A DNA stretch of 64,000 bases from Microvirga lenta (lineage in GTDB: Bacteria > Pseudomonadota > Alphaproteobacteria > Rhizobiales > Beijerinckiaceae). Every line of letters begins with the position of its first letter. Position 1 is the stretch's first letter. Below are positions 17,260-26,150 of this stretch, in pieces. The stretch covers positions 50,867-114,866 of the forward strand of contig NZ_JAJBBR010000003.1 in NCBI RefSeq assembly GCF_020532555.1, written 5' to 3'. The notes beneath the pieces are model-generated. The model was not told the origin of the DNA, did not search any database, and saw only the letters and a program-made list of their open reading frames with translations. Position numbers and translations under genes: made by a program.

Positions 17260-18453
17260 TTACTCGACGAGCGCCTGCGACTGCAATCGCGCAAGATCCT
17301 GCTCGGTCATGCCGAGCTCACGCTCCAGCACCTCGCGGGTGTTCTCCCCGAGCCGCGGCGGCGCCTTCGGCGGCCGGACCGGCGTTCCCGACAGGCGCAG
17401 GGGCGAGGCCGTGAGACGAAGGGTCCCGTGCCGCGCATCCGGCACCTCCACGACGACGCTGCGCTCGGCAACCTCCGGGCTGGCGAAGACCTGCGAGACG
17501 TTGCGAACCTGCCCGGCCGGAACGCCCGAGCGCTTGAGACGGTCGATCCATTCGGCCGTGCCGCGGGTCCGGAAGACCTCGCCGAGCGAGGGGATCAGCG
17601 TTTCCCGGTTGAGGACGCGGTCCCGGTTCTTCCGGTAGCGTCCGTCCTCCCAGAGATCCGGTCGTTCCAGTACCTGGACGCAGAGATTCCTGAACTGCTG
17701 GTCGTTGCCGACAGCAAGGGCGACGATGCCGTCCGCCGTGTCGAAGATCTGGTACGGCACGACCGTCGCATGGGCATTGCCGTAGCGGCGCGGCTCCTTG
17801 CCGGTCGCGAGATAGCCGGCTCCCACATTGGCCAGCAGAGCGACCGCGGATTCGAACAGGGACACGTCGATGAACTGCCCCTGTCCGGTCTTCTCGCGGG
17901 CGAGCAGCGCCGCCAGGATGGCCTGGGTGGCGTTCATGCCGGTGACCACGTCGGTGATGGCGATGCCATGCTTCATGGCCGCGCCGTCGGGTTCGCCCGT
18001 GATGGACATCAGGCCGCTTTCGGCTTGGATGGCGAAGTCGTATCCGGCCTCGTCGGCCCGCGAGCCGGTACGGCCGTAACCGGAGATCGAGCAGTAGATC
18101 AGGCGCGGATTGACCGGTGCGAGCTGCTCGTAGCCGAGGCCGAAACGATCCAGCGCGCCCCTGCGGTAGTTCTCGACGAGGACGTCGGCCTTCTCGGCGA
18201 GGCGGCGCACGATGGCCTGCCCCTCCGGCGCCTTCAGGTCGATGGCGACCGACTGCTTCGAGCGGTTGCAGCTCAGGAAATAGGTGGATTCGCCGCCGAT
18301 CTCCGGGGGCATCCAGCTACGCGTATCGTCGCCCCTCGTCGGCTCCTCGATCTTCCACACCTCGGCCCCGAGATCCGCGAGGGTCTGCGTGCACCAGGGC
18401 CCGGCAAGCACGCGCGACAGGTCGAGGACCTTCACTCCCTGCAGAGGCAGCAT
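17260..18453 (-). CDS. CaiB/BaiF family CoA transferase (class III), 397 aa
   Basis: A 397-residue class III CoA transferase. The N terminus LPLQGVKVLDLSRVLAGPWC and the VEAYR-like VENYRRG segment are typical, and the catalytic Asp is expected in AGYDFAIQAESGLMS. Enzymes of this family move CoA between carboxylic acids, or racemise 2-methylacyl-CoAs; length and motifs favour transferase. It follows the SDR gene by 9 bp. The partner acids are unknown. Confidence 0.9.
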   Translation of the reverse strand: MLPLQGVKVLDLSRVLAGPWCTQTLADLGAEVWKIEEPTRGDDTRSWMPPEIGGESTYFLSCNRSKQSVAIDLKAPEGQAIVRRLAEKADVLVENYRRGALDRFGLGYEQLAPVNPRLIYCSISGYGRTGSRADEAGYDFAIQAESGLMSITGEPDGAAMKHGIAITDVVTGMNATQAILAALLAREKTGQGQFIDVSLFESAVALLANVGAGYLATGKEPRRYGNAHATVVPYQIFDTADGIVALAVGNDQQFRNLCVQVLERPDLWEDGRYRKNRDRVLNRETLIPSLGEVFRTRGTAEWIDRLKRSGVPAGQVRNVSQVFASPEVAERSVVVEVPDARHGTLRLTASPLRLSGTPVRPPKAPPRLGENTREVLERELGMTEQDLARLQSQALVE

Positions 18454-18462
18454 GAGTTTCTC

Positions 18463-19278
18463 CTACTCCGCGGCGATCATGTGGAGACCCGGCCCGAGAT
18501 GGGCGGCCCCGTCGATCTGGATGAGCTGTCCCGTCATCAGCCGCCCGGCCGGGCTGGCCAGGAAGGCGACGAGTTCCGCCACCTCCTCGACCGAGGTCGC
18601 GATGCCCATGGGCGTGGCGTCGATCAGGCGCTCGAGCATCGGCCGCGCCGCCTCGCCGGCAAGCCCTTCCGTCACCACGGTGCCCGGTCCGATGCAGTTG
18701 AGACGGATGCCGTCCTTCGCCCATTCGAGGGCGAGCGAGCGGGTCATGCCGAGAACCCCGGCCCGGGCCGCGATCGAGTGCGAGAGACCCATGGAGCCGC
18801 GGTCGACGCCGGAAAGCGAGATGCTGGCGACGCTGCCGCGGCTCGCCTTGAGATAGGGATAGGCCGCCTTGGTGACCGTGAAGACGGCGCTCAGATTCAG
18901 GTCGATCACCGCATCCCAGCCTTTCCGGCTGATCCCGGTCGCGGGCGCGAAGAACTGTCCGCCGGCATTGTTCACCAGGAGATCGATGCCCTGATCTTCG
19001 CCCACCTCGCGCACCAGCGTCTCGACCGCCTCCGTGTCGCGCACGTTGCAGGGGCGGTAGGCGAAGCGGCCCGCCTTTCCCTCGGCGAGCTTCGCCGTCT
19101 CCTCCAGCATCTCCGCCCGGCGGCCGGTGCCGTAAACCGACATGCCGAGCTCGACGAGACGCAGGACGATCGCGCGGCCGATGCCGGACCCCGCCCCCGT
19201 GACCAGCGCGGACCGGCTCGCGAAGAGCCCGTCACGGAGCACGGCTGGACTGAACTCTTCGGTAGAGGATGAAGGCAT
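18463..19278 (-). CDS. Short-chain dehydrogenase/reductase
   Basis: A 271-residue SDR with TGAGSGIGRA (about 27-36) and NNAGGQF. The active site is odd: the Ser is present (ISLSGVD), but where YxxxK is expected the sequence reads SHSIAARAG, with His/Ser and Arg instead of Tyr and Lys. So it may be a non-oxidoreductive or altered SDR. In the degradation operon a 2,4-dienoyl-CoA reductase or 3-hydroxyacyl-CoA dehydrogenase role would fit. Start ATG 19278, 14 bp after the upstream caiB gene. Confidence 0.83.
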   Translation of the reverse strand: MPSSSTEEFSPAVLRDGLFASRSALVTGAGSGIGRAIVLRLVELGMSVYGTGRRAEMLEETAKLAEGKAGRFAYRPCNVRDTEAVETLVREVGEDQGIDLLVNNAGGQFFAPATGISRKGWDAVIDLNLSAVFTVTKAAYPYLKASRGSVASISLSGVDRGSMGLSHSIAARAGVLGMTRSLALEWAKDGIRLNCIGPGTVVTEGLAGEAARPMLERLIDATPMGIATSVEEVAELVAFLASPAGRLMTGQLIQIDGAAHLGPGLHMIAAE

Positions 19279-19292
19279 TGCGTTGCTCCGGG

Positions 19293-20375
19293 TCAATCGG
19301 CCTGATGGCGGCCGCCAAGCGAAGGTGCCGGCGAACGGACGATCCGCTCGCCGTCGAACAGGGCGGGAAAGCTCGGGACATGCTCCCCCGTCTCCAGCCG
19401 GCGGCTCACCGCGCCCTCGCGCAGGCCGCGGATCATCGCGACGGCGCTGACGGGGTCGCGCACCGCGCCGGCCGGAATGGCGACCTGGTTCATGGCGGAC
19501 AGGACCTCCGCGCAGCTGCGCGATGCGGTCCAGGCGCCGACCTGGGCGTCGAACTCGGCCGCGCAGGCGATCCTTTCCGCCAAGGGCGCATCGCGCCCGC
19601 CGACGATGGGCCTGAGCTTGGCCCAATAGGGATCGAGGCCGCCATAGATGTAGACGTGACCGTCCCGGCAGGGATAGACGCCCGAGGGCGCGGAGGCCCT
19701 GTCCCGGTTGCCCGTCCCAGGCGCGGGACTGCCGCCTTCCGACACCAGCAGGGCCGCAGGCCCGAGCAGCATGGCGGCGGCGATCTCCATCATGGAGATG
19801 TCGATGATGCAGCCCTCCCGGCGGTCGGGCTCCGCGAGGGCCATGGCGGTCGAGAAAGCCGCGTAGAGGCCCGAGAAGAAATCGGCCGGCCAGCTCGTCG
19901 AGATCCGCGGGCTCCCGTCTTCCGCCGCGTTGAGCCAGGCGAAGCCGCTTTCGCACTGGGCGATCGTGTCCATGCAGGTGCGGTCGTCCTGCTGCCCGTA
20001 GCCCGACACGAGCGTCGCGACGAGGCGGGGAAAGCGGCGCCGGATGGACGGCCCGTCGAGTTCGAGGCGACGCAGGGCACCTGGCGCGAGATTGCAGACG
20101 AGCGCATCGGCCGAAGCGAGGAGCTCCGCCAGCTTCGCGCGATCCGCATCCTGGCGCGTGTCGATGACGATGCTCGCCTTCGACGTGTTGAAGCTTCGGG
20201 TATAGACGCTCCCGAAAGCCGTGCCGGGCAATGCCCGCGAGCCGTCGCCGGTCGGCGCCTCGACCTTGACGACCTCGGCCCCGAAATCCGCCAGGAGCTG
20301 GGCGGCGGTCGGTCCGGCAATGAATTGCGCCAGCTCGATGACGCGCTTTCCTGCGAGCGGGCGCGGCGCTGCCAT
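19293..20375 (-). CDS. CaiB/BaiF family CoA transferase or racemase, 360 aa
   Basis: A 360-residue class III CoA-transferase-family protein (GKRVIELAQFIAGPTAAQLLADFGAE split at the usual helix; catalytic Asp expected in CMDTIAQCESGF). Its length is close to 2-methylacyl-CoA racemase, so both transfer and racemisation are possible. It differs strongly from the 397-aa CaiB in the same operon, so the two probably have separate substrates. It starts 4 bp after the CoA-ligase gene. Confidence 0.87.
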   Translation of the reverse strand: MAAPRPLAGKRVIELAQFIAGPTAAQLLADFGAEVVKVEAPTGDGSRALPGTAFGSVYTRSFNTSKASIVIDTRQDADRAKLAELLASADALVCNLAPGALRRLELDGPSIRRRFPRLVATLVSGYGQQDDRTCMDTIAQCESGFAWLNAAEDGSPRISTSWPADFFSGLYAAFSTAMALAEPDRREGCIIDISMMEIAAAMLLGPAALLVSEGGSPAPGTGNRDRASAPSGVYPCRDGHVYIYGGLDPYWAKLRPIVGGRDAPLAERIACAAEFDAQVGAWTASRSCAEVLSAMNQVAIPAGAVRDPVSAVAMIRGLREGAVSRRLETGEHVPSFPALFDGERIVRSPAPSLGGRHQAD

Positions 20376-20379
20376 GGGG

Positions 20380-21714
20380 TTACTCCGTGATCACGCGCTT
20401 GGCCTTGTGAACGGTCCGCGGCAGTGAGCCGGCCGGCAGGACCTCCACGACGAAGCGCACCTGAAGCCGCTCGCGCAGCCGATGGGAGAGCTGCTCCCCG
20501 AGATCGGCGGGGGCATCCTCCGTGCGCTCCACGCGCAGCTTCACGCCGGTCAGGAAGCCGGACTTCGGATCCTTGACGGAATCGTCGAGCACCAAGACGT
20601 ATTCGTTCGTCGTTCCCGGGAAGGCACGGACGATGTCCTCGACCGCACTCGGGAACAGGTTGACGCCGCGCACGATCAGCATGTCGTCGGCGCGGCCGAG
20701 CACGCCGCCCTTGAGGGTCGCGTGGGTGCGCCCGTCCGGGGTGGGCCGGCGGTCGCGGACCACCACGTCGCCCGTCCACCAGCGCACGAGCGGGCAGGCC
20801 TCCTTGTCGAGATGGGTCAGGACGAGGACGCCCCGCTGCCCGTCCTCGACGGGCTCGAGCGTATCGGGATCGAGGATCTCCACATAGATGAAGTCCTCCG
20901 CGATCTGCGGGCCGAGCTGCAGGGCGGAGTCCCAGCCGATGGGCTGGCATTCCAGCGCCCCATAGCAGTCGAACATCTTGGCGCCCCACATGCGCTCGAG
21001 CCGCTCGCGGGTGCCCGGGATGCTCGCGCCCGGCTCGCCGCCGACGCAGACCATGCTGACTGTCGATGCGGCGAGATCGACGCCCATCTCCTCCGCGGCC
21101 TCGGCGACGTGCGCCATGAAGGACGGGGTGCCGATGACCGCCTTCGTGCCGTATTCCCGGATGGTCTCGATCTGCCGCTTGGTGTCGACGGATCCGCCCG
21201 GGATCACGAGAGCCCCGATATGCTGCGCCGCGAGGGTCGCCCCCAGCCCTCCGACGAACCAGGAATAGTTGAACATGCACTGGAACACGTCGCCCGCCCG
21301 CAGGCCCTGCGCATAGAGGTAGCGGGCATAGAGATCGGCCCAGCGCTCCACGTCGCGCTTGGTCCACAGCACCGGCGAGGGACGGCCCGTCGTGCCGGAC
21401 GAGAAATGAACCCGCACCGCCTCGTCGAGATTCACGGCCCGCATGGTTCCGAAGGGCGGGTCCTCCTGCAGGCCCGTCACGTAATCGGACTTGCGCGTGA
21501 TGGGCAGGCGGCGCAGATCCTCGACGCTTTTCAGACCGGCCGCCGAGAACCCGGCCTGCTCGAAGACCTTCCTGTAGTAGGCGCTGCGCTCCTCCACGCG
21601 GGCGAGCTGCCGCTTCAGGGCCGTGAGCTGGAAGTCCTCGATCTGGTCCCGCGACCAGGTCTCGACGGGATCCCAGATGTCGCTGGAGTGCGGGCGTTTC
21701 GTCTGAGCGTTCAA
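20380..21714 (-). CDS. PaaK-like acyl-CoA ligase (AMP-forming)
   Basis: A 444-residue adenylate-forming ligase of the phenylacetate-CoA ligase type: P-loop-like SSGTTGRPSP (about 105-114), YGALECQP, the hinge GRADDMLIVRGVNLFPS, and a C-terminal lysine in HKAKRV. It activates a carboxylic acid to its CoA thioester, probably the first intracellular step of this pathway. The start is TTG (21714), overlapping the tetR stop as TTGA. The substrate is not phenylacetate by necessity; no ring-hydroxylating paa genes are nearby. Confidence 0.88.
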   Translation of the reverse strand: MNAQTKRPHSSDIWDPVETWSRDQIEDFQLTALKRQLARVEERSAYYRKVFEQAGFSAAGLKSVEDLRRLPITRKSDYVTGLQEDPPFGTMRAVNLDEAVRVHFSSGTTGRPSPVLWTKRDVERWADLYARYLYAQGLRAGDVFQCMFNYSWFVGGLGATLAAQHIGALVIPGGSVDTKRQIETIREYGTKAVIGTPSFMAHVAEAAEEMGVDLAASTVSMVCVGGEPGASIPGTRERLERMWGAKMFDCYGALECQPIGWDSALQLGPQIAEDFIYVEILDPDTLEPVEDGQRGVLVLTHLDKEACPLVRWWTGDVVVRDRRPTPDGRTHATLKGGVLGRADDMLIVRGVNLFPSAVEDIVRAFPGTTNEYVLVLDDSVKDPKSGFLTGVKLRVERTEDAPADLGEQLSHRLRERLQVRFVVEVLPAGSLPRTVHKAKRVITE

Positions 21715-22358
21715 GGCTGGGCTCCTTTGAGGATTCCGCGCATGGCGAACTCGGTCAGGGTGCGGGCGATCTCGGCGATGTCCTCGGGCTTCTGCAGGCG
21801 GCGCGGCGCGTACCAGACGGTCAGCCAGTTCATGGCTCCGAAGAAGGGCTTGGTGGCGAGGCGCGGCGGCAGGTCCGCGAACAGGCCGGCGCGGATGCCG
21901 TCATCGATCACCTCGGCGAAGATCTGCTCGTAATCGTCGCGCATGCGGACGATCGAGCGCAGGGTCTTGGCATGCCGTGCCGCGACCGCCCCGAGCAGCT
22001 CGCGCTCGAGACCGCGCACGGCGACCTTCTGGATCGGCAGGTCCTCCAGGAGGATGGTCGTGTGGCGCAGCGCCATCGCCTCGAGGCGCTCCGCCGCGTT
22101 GCCCTCGCCCCTGGCGATGGGCTCGATCTCCCGCAGCAGCCGCTCCATGGCGGCGATCTGGACGTCGAAATAGAGCTCCGCCTTGCTGCGGTAATAGTGG
22201 TAGATCCGCCCCTTGGTCGCTCCGAGCCGCTCGGCCACGGCATCGATGGAGGTGGCCGCGAAGCCGAACTCCATGAAGACCTCGGCGGCGGCGCGAACGA
22301 TCTCATCCCGCGCCTCGCTGCCGGTTCCAGTCTTGAGGGATGAGCTGTCGATATCCAT
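21711..22358 (-). CDS. TetR family transcriptional regulator of the catabolic cluster
   Basis: A 215-residue TetR/AcrR regulator with an N-terminal helix-turn-helix (about 18-62; TSIDAVAERLGATKGRIYHY then the usual SKAEL) and a large helical ligand domain. It is embedded in the minus operon: its ATG overlaps the acyl-CoA dehydrogenase stop by one base and its own stop overlaps the CoA-ligase start. It is the best candidate to bind the two palindromes at 28140-28153 and 28248-28265 and to respond to an acyl-CoA intermediate. Confidence 0.88.
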   Translation of the reverse strand: MDIDSSSLKTGTGSEARDEIVRAAAEVFMEFGFAATSIDAVAERLGATKGRIYHYYRSKAELYFDVQIAAMERLLREIEPIARGEGNAAERLEAMALRHTTILLEDLPIQKVAVRGLERELLGAVAARHAKTLRSIVRMRDDYEQIFAEVIDDGIRAGLFADLPPRLATKPFFGAMNWLTVWYAPRRLQKPEDIAEIARTLTEFAMRGILKGAQP

Positions 22359-23554
22359 CAGGCACTCCGTTTCAAGGCTCCGCCCTGCTCCATGGCGGCG
22401 GCGTCCTCGACCTCTTTGCGCACGGCGCGGGCCAGCACAAGCCGCTGGATCTCGGAGGTGCCTTCGTAGATTTCGAGAATGCGCTGATCGCGGTAGAGGC
22501 GCTCGGCCACGCACGGCTTGCAATAGCCGAAGCCGCCCCAGATCTGAACGGCCGCGTCGGCGGCCCGATGCGCGACTTCCGAAGAGTAAAGCTTCGCCAT
22601 CGCCCCCAGATTGGCGACGTCCCTTCCCTCGTCGAACGCCCGGGCCGCCTCGTAGAGCATCATGCGGGCCGCCGAGATCTCGACCGCCATATCGGCCAGC
22701 TTGAAGCCGATGCCCTGGTTGTCGATGATCTGATGGCCGAACGCCCTACGCTCCACGGCCCGCCGGGAGGCCTCGCGATAGGCGGCGAGCGCCAGTCCGA
22801 GGGACTGGGCCGCCACCATGACCCGGCCCACGTTGAGCGTCTGGAAGGCCAGCCGCAGGGCGCGGTTCACCTCGCCGATCCGGGCCTCGTCGGGCACGAC
22901 CACGTCGAGCTTGAGGTTGGAGGTCTGGGTGCCGCGAATGCCCATCTTGTCGGAGAGCTCGTCGATGACGGCGCCGTCCTGCTCCTTGTTGACCATGAAG
23001 GCCGAGATGCCGCGGCCACCGGCCGCCGGATCCGTCTTGGCGAAGACCACGTAGTAGCGCGAAGCGCCGCCGTTGCCGATCCAGTACTTCTCGCCCTTGA
23101 TGCGCCAGCCGTCGTCCTCGCGGACGGCCGTGGCCGTGATGGCTGCCGCATCGGAACCCGCGTCGCGTTCGGAGAGAGCAAAGCTCGTGGCGACGCCCTT
23201 GGTCATTTCGCCCAGGTAAAGCGCCTTCTGGTCCTCCCGTCCGGCCAGCAGCACCGGGAAGGCGCCGAGCTGATAGGCGCACAGAATGGCGGCCGTCGAG
23301 GAGCATCCGGAACCGATCCGCTCGACGACGGCAACCGTCGAGGTCAGGCTTGCGCCCTCGCCGCCATAGGCCTTCGGGATGAACAGGCCAGCCAGCCTGT
23401 TGTCGACGAGGCGGCGCACGTTCTCCCACGGGTAGCGCTGCTCCCGGTCGAGTTCCTCCGCCAGCGGCGCGAAGTGGTCGTCGGCCAGTTGCGCGGCGAC
23501 CGAGAGCCAGCGCTGGGAATCGGCGTCCAGGGTGGGCTGCCAGATCACGGTCAT
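22358..23554 (-). CDS. Acyl-CoA dehydrogenase with intact catalytic Glu
   Basis: A 398-residue FAD-dependent acyl-CoA dehydrogenase. The FAD/acyl motif SLRS is replaced by the usual ALSERDAGSD, then YWIGNG, and the catalytic Glu is in IYEGTSEIQRL (Glu364). It introduces a C2-C3 double bond into a CoA thioester. It begins 3 bp after livM, so uptake and activation genes share a transcript. It differs from the second dehydrogenase of the cluster, which lacks this Glu. Confidence 0.9.
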   Translation of the reverse strand: MTVIWQPTLDADSQRWLSVAAQLADDHFAPLAEELDREQRYPWENVRRLVDNRLAGLFIPKAYGGEGASLTSTVAVVERIGSGCSSTAAILCAYQLGAFPVLLAGREDQKALYLGEMTKGVATSFALSERDAGSDAAAITATAVREDDGWRIKGEKYWIGNGGASRYYVVFAKTDPAAGGRGISAFMVNKEQDGAVIDELSDKMGIRGTQTSNLKLDVVVPDEARIGEVNRALRLAFQTLNVGRVMVAAQSLGLALAAYREASRRAVERRAFGHQIIDNQGIGFKLADMAVEISAARMMLYEAARAFDEGRDVANLGAMAKLYSSEVAHRAADAAVQIWGGFGYCKPCVAERLYRDQRILEIYEGTSEIQRLVLARAVRKEVEDAAAMEQGGALKRSA

Positions 23555-23557
23555 GTC

Positions 23558-24550
23558 TTAGCTCCTCTCAGGGATGGGTTTGCCGAGCGGCGCTTGGCGT
23601 CGGGCGAAGAGGGTCCGAAGCGGCGCGAAGATTCCGACGAGGCCGCTGGGCAGGAAGGATAGCGTCAGGATGAGGACGCTTCCGAGGATGATCTTGTCCA
23701 CGTAGCCGCCGAAGGAGAAGAACTTCTCCTGCACGAGGATCAGCGTGACGCCCACGAGCGGGCCGAGCAGCAGGCGGCGCCCGACCACCACGACGGCGGT
23801 CAGCATGAGGATCAGGAAGTAGGTTTCGAGCACGTCGGCGCTGATATAGGCGCGCTGATAGGCGTAGAGCCATCCGGCCGACGCGGTGATGGGCGCCGAC
23901 AGGAGAAAGACCTGCAGGCGGGTGCGCTGCGGATCGACGCCGGAGGTCACCGCGAGGCGCGGATTGAGGTGGACCATCATGGCCGCCTGCCCCAGCCGCG
24001 AGCGGCGAAAGGAGGACACCACGTAGATGGCGGCCAGCAGCAGCAGATACGCCACCGGCCAGAGCTCCCGATCGTTCCGGGCGCTGAACCCGAGAAGGGA
24101 GATCTCGAAGGCCGGAATTCCCCTCAATCCGTCGGAGCCGCCGAGAAAACTCCAGTTTTGCGCGACGGTCGCGGCGACCACGGCGACCGCATAGGTGACG
24201 AGGGAGAACACGAATTCGCGCAGCTGGAGGGTCACGAGGCCGAGCAGGGCCGCCACAAGCAAAGCCATGAGGAGCGCGCCCGCCAGGGACAGGAGCGGCC
24301 CGAACCCGGCGCTGGCCGACAACAGCGCCGTCGTATAGGCGCCGACCGCGAAGAACACCGTATGGGCCAGGCTGACCTCGCCGAGATCCGACACGATCAT
24401 GTCGAGCCCGTAGGACATCACCGCGAAGATCGCGATGAGCACGCAGGCGGCGTAGACCGCGCCGGACCCGCCGAGGATCATGGGCACGAAGAAGCCGAGG
24501 ACCGCGAGGATGGCGAGAAGGATCGTCTTCATTCCATGGCTCATGGTCAT
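23558..24550 (-). CDS. livM: Branched-chain-type ABC transporter permease (LivM)
   Basis: A 330-residue inner-membrane permease with about nine hydrophobic segments and the LivM-type EAA-like loop around SRLGQAAMMVHLNPRLA. The start ATG at 24550 overlaps the livH stop as ATGA. Together with LivH it forms the membrane channel of a HAAT-family importer. In this cluster the substrate is probably the organic acid being degraded, not an amino acid. Confidence 0.9.
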   Translation of the reverse strand: MTMSHGMKTILLAILAVLGFFVPMILGGSGAVYAACVLIAIFAVMSYGLDMIVSDLGEVSLAHTVFFAVGAYTTALLSASAGFGPLLSLAGALLMALLVAALLGLVTLQLREFVFSLVTYAVAVVAATVAQNWSFLGGSDGLRGIPAFEISLLGFSARNDRELWPVAYLLLLAAIYVVSSFRRSRLGQAAMMVHLNPRLAVTSGVDPQRTRLQVFLLSAPITASAGWLYAYQRAYISADVLETYFLILMLTAVVVVGRRLLLGPLVGVTLILVQEKFFSFGGYVDKIILGSVLILTLSFLPSGLVGIFAPLRTLFARRQAPLGKPIPERS

Positions 24551-25413
24551 CGTCCTCCAGGGCTGACGGCCAGCCCGCCGGGCCGGACGACCAGCACCGC
24601 GATCAGCACCGCGAAGGCGGCGGCGGTAGCGTAGGCGGGCGACACGAAGGCGCCGAAGAAGGCCGTGAACAGGCCCAGCGCCAATCCGGCGAGGTAGCTG
24701 CCCGTGACGCTGCCTATTCCGCCGAGCACCACGACCACGAAGGTGACGATGACCTCGTCGAAGCCCATGGAGGTGAGGATCGGCGTGCGCGGAGCGACGA
24801 GCGCCGCCGCCAGGGCGACCGCCGCCCCCTCGAAGGCGAAGACGCCGAAATAGACCCGCTTCACGTTGATGCCGGCGAGCGCGGCGAGCTGCGGGTCCTC
24901 CGCGACCATTCGCGCCAGACGTCCGATCCGCGTGCGGTCGATGGTGTACTTCAGAGCCGCGAAGAACAGGATCGCCACGATCACGATGGCGATGTCCTGA
25001 TAGGTGAACCAGAGATCGCCCCAGTAGATGTCCTGGGTGGATAGCGGCGTCTCGAGGATCTGGCCGGTGGAGCCGAAGGTCAGGGCCGCCGCTCCGTGGA
25101 GCACGTAGCCGAAGCCGAGGGTGACGATCATGATCGACACCAGATCCTGCTTGAGGGTGAGTCGAAGCATGACCCGCTGCATGATGAATCCGACCGCGAC
25201 GCCGGCCAGCATGGCGAAGGGGATGGACACGATGTAGGGGAGCCCGAGACGGGAGACGCCGTACCAGGTGACGAAGGCTCCCAGCATGTACATCTGGCCG
25301 TGACCGAAATTGACGAGGCGTGCCACGCCCAGGAGCACCGTCCAGCCGATGGCGATGAGCGCATAGGCGTGCCCGAGCACGATTCCGTTGACGAGTTGCT
25401 GGGTCAGGTTCAT
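24547..25413 (-). CDS. livH: Branched-chain-type ABC transporter permease (LivH)
   Basis: A 288-residue permease with the LivH start NLTQQLVNGIVLGHAYALIA and GxxxxGxARLVNFGHG motif region (VARLVNFGHGQMYMLGAF), about eight transmembrane helices. Both ends overlap neighbours as ATGA. It pairs with LivM and is driven by LivG/LivF. Confidence 0.9.
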   Translation of the reverse strand: MNLTQQLVNGIVLGHAYALIAIGWTVLLGVARLVNFGHGQMYMLGAFVTWYGVSRLGLPYIVSIPFAMLAGVAVGFIMQRVMLRLTLKQDLVSIMIVTLGFGYVLHGAAALTFGSTGQILETPLSTQDIYWGDLWFTYQDIAIVIVAILFFAALKYTIDRTRIGRLARMVAEDPQLAALAGINVKRVYFGVFAFEGAAVALAAALVAPRTPILTSMGFDEVIVTFVVVVLGGIGSVTGSYLAGLALGLFTAFFGAFVSPAYATAAAFAVLIAVLVVRPGGLAVSPGGR

Positions 25414-26150
25414 GCCACATGTGCTCCGAGATAGGCCTCTGCGATCCGCGGATCGTCCCGCATGTCCGCAGCCGGACCTTCGGCGATGATGCGTCCCCGT
25501 TCGAGCAGGACGAGGCGATCGACCACCTCGATGGCGGCGCGGACGTTCTGCTCGACGAGCAGAACCGTCAGGCCGGAATCGACGAGGGAACGGACGGTGT
25601 CGAGCACCGTCGAGACGAGCCGCGGGGCGAGCCCGATGGAAGGCTCGTCGAGGAGGAGAGCGCGCGGGCCGAGCCGCAGCGCCCGGGCGATGCCGAGCAT
25701 CTGCCGCTCGCCGCCCGAAAGCTGCGAGCCGAGATGATGGCGCCGCTCGTGAAGGCGCGGAAACAGGCCGTAGACCTCGTCCGTCGAATAGCGCCGCCGC
25801 CCCTGCCCCAGGTCGGTCTCGTCGGACGTCGATGAGAGATTCTCCTCGACGGTCATCTGCGTGAAGACCAGCTTTCCCTCGGGAATCAGGAGAAGGCCGG
25901 ACCGAACCCGCTCGTGCGTCGGAAGCCCTGAAATGTCCCTTCCGTCGAGCAGCACTTTTCCGGATATTTTCGGTGTCCCGCGCGACCAGCCGACGAGGCC
26001 GTTCACCAGGGTGGACTTCCCTGCCCCGTTGGCACCCACCACGCCGACCAGCTCCCGCTCGCGGACGGCGAGGTGCGGCAGGTCGAGGGCGAGATTGCCG
26101 CCATAGGCGACCTTGAGGTCCTTCGCCTCCAGAACCGGACGGTTGTTCAT
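25410..26150 (-). CDS. livF: ABC transporter ATPase (LivF)
   Basis: A 246-residue ATPase: Walker A GANGAGKSTL, signature LSGGERQML, Walker B LLLDEPSIGLAP (the SIGLAP continuation is characteristic of LivF) and switch VLLVEQNV. It overlaps livG and livH by ATGA. Confidence 0.92.
   Translation of the reverse strand: MNNRPVLEAKDLKVAYGGNLALDLPHLAVRERELVGVVGANGAGKSTLVNGLVGWSRGTPKISGKVLLDGRDISGLPTHERVRSGLLLIPEGKLVFTQMTVEENLSSTSDETDLGQGRRRYSTDEVYGLFPRLHERRHHLGSQLSGGERQMLGIARALRLGPRALLLDEPSIGLAPRLVSTVLDTVRSLVDSGLTVLLVEQNVRAAIEVVDRLVLLERGRIIAEGPAADMRDDPRIAEAYLGAHVA

Noticed and set aside
17428..19272. A 614-codon plus-strand frame opposite the CoA transferase and SDR genes
   Set aside because: No motifs; the minus-strand genes have conserved active sites.
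23558..25420. A 620-codon frame that would join LivM to an N-terminal half
   Set aside because: The first half is the livH region in the wrong frame (Arg/His-rich). LivM starts at 24550 with the usual ATGA overlap.
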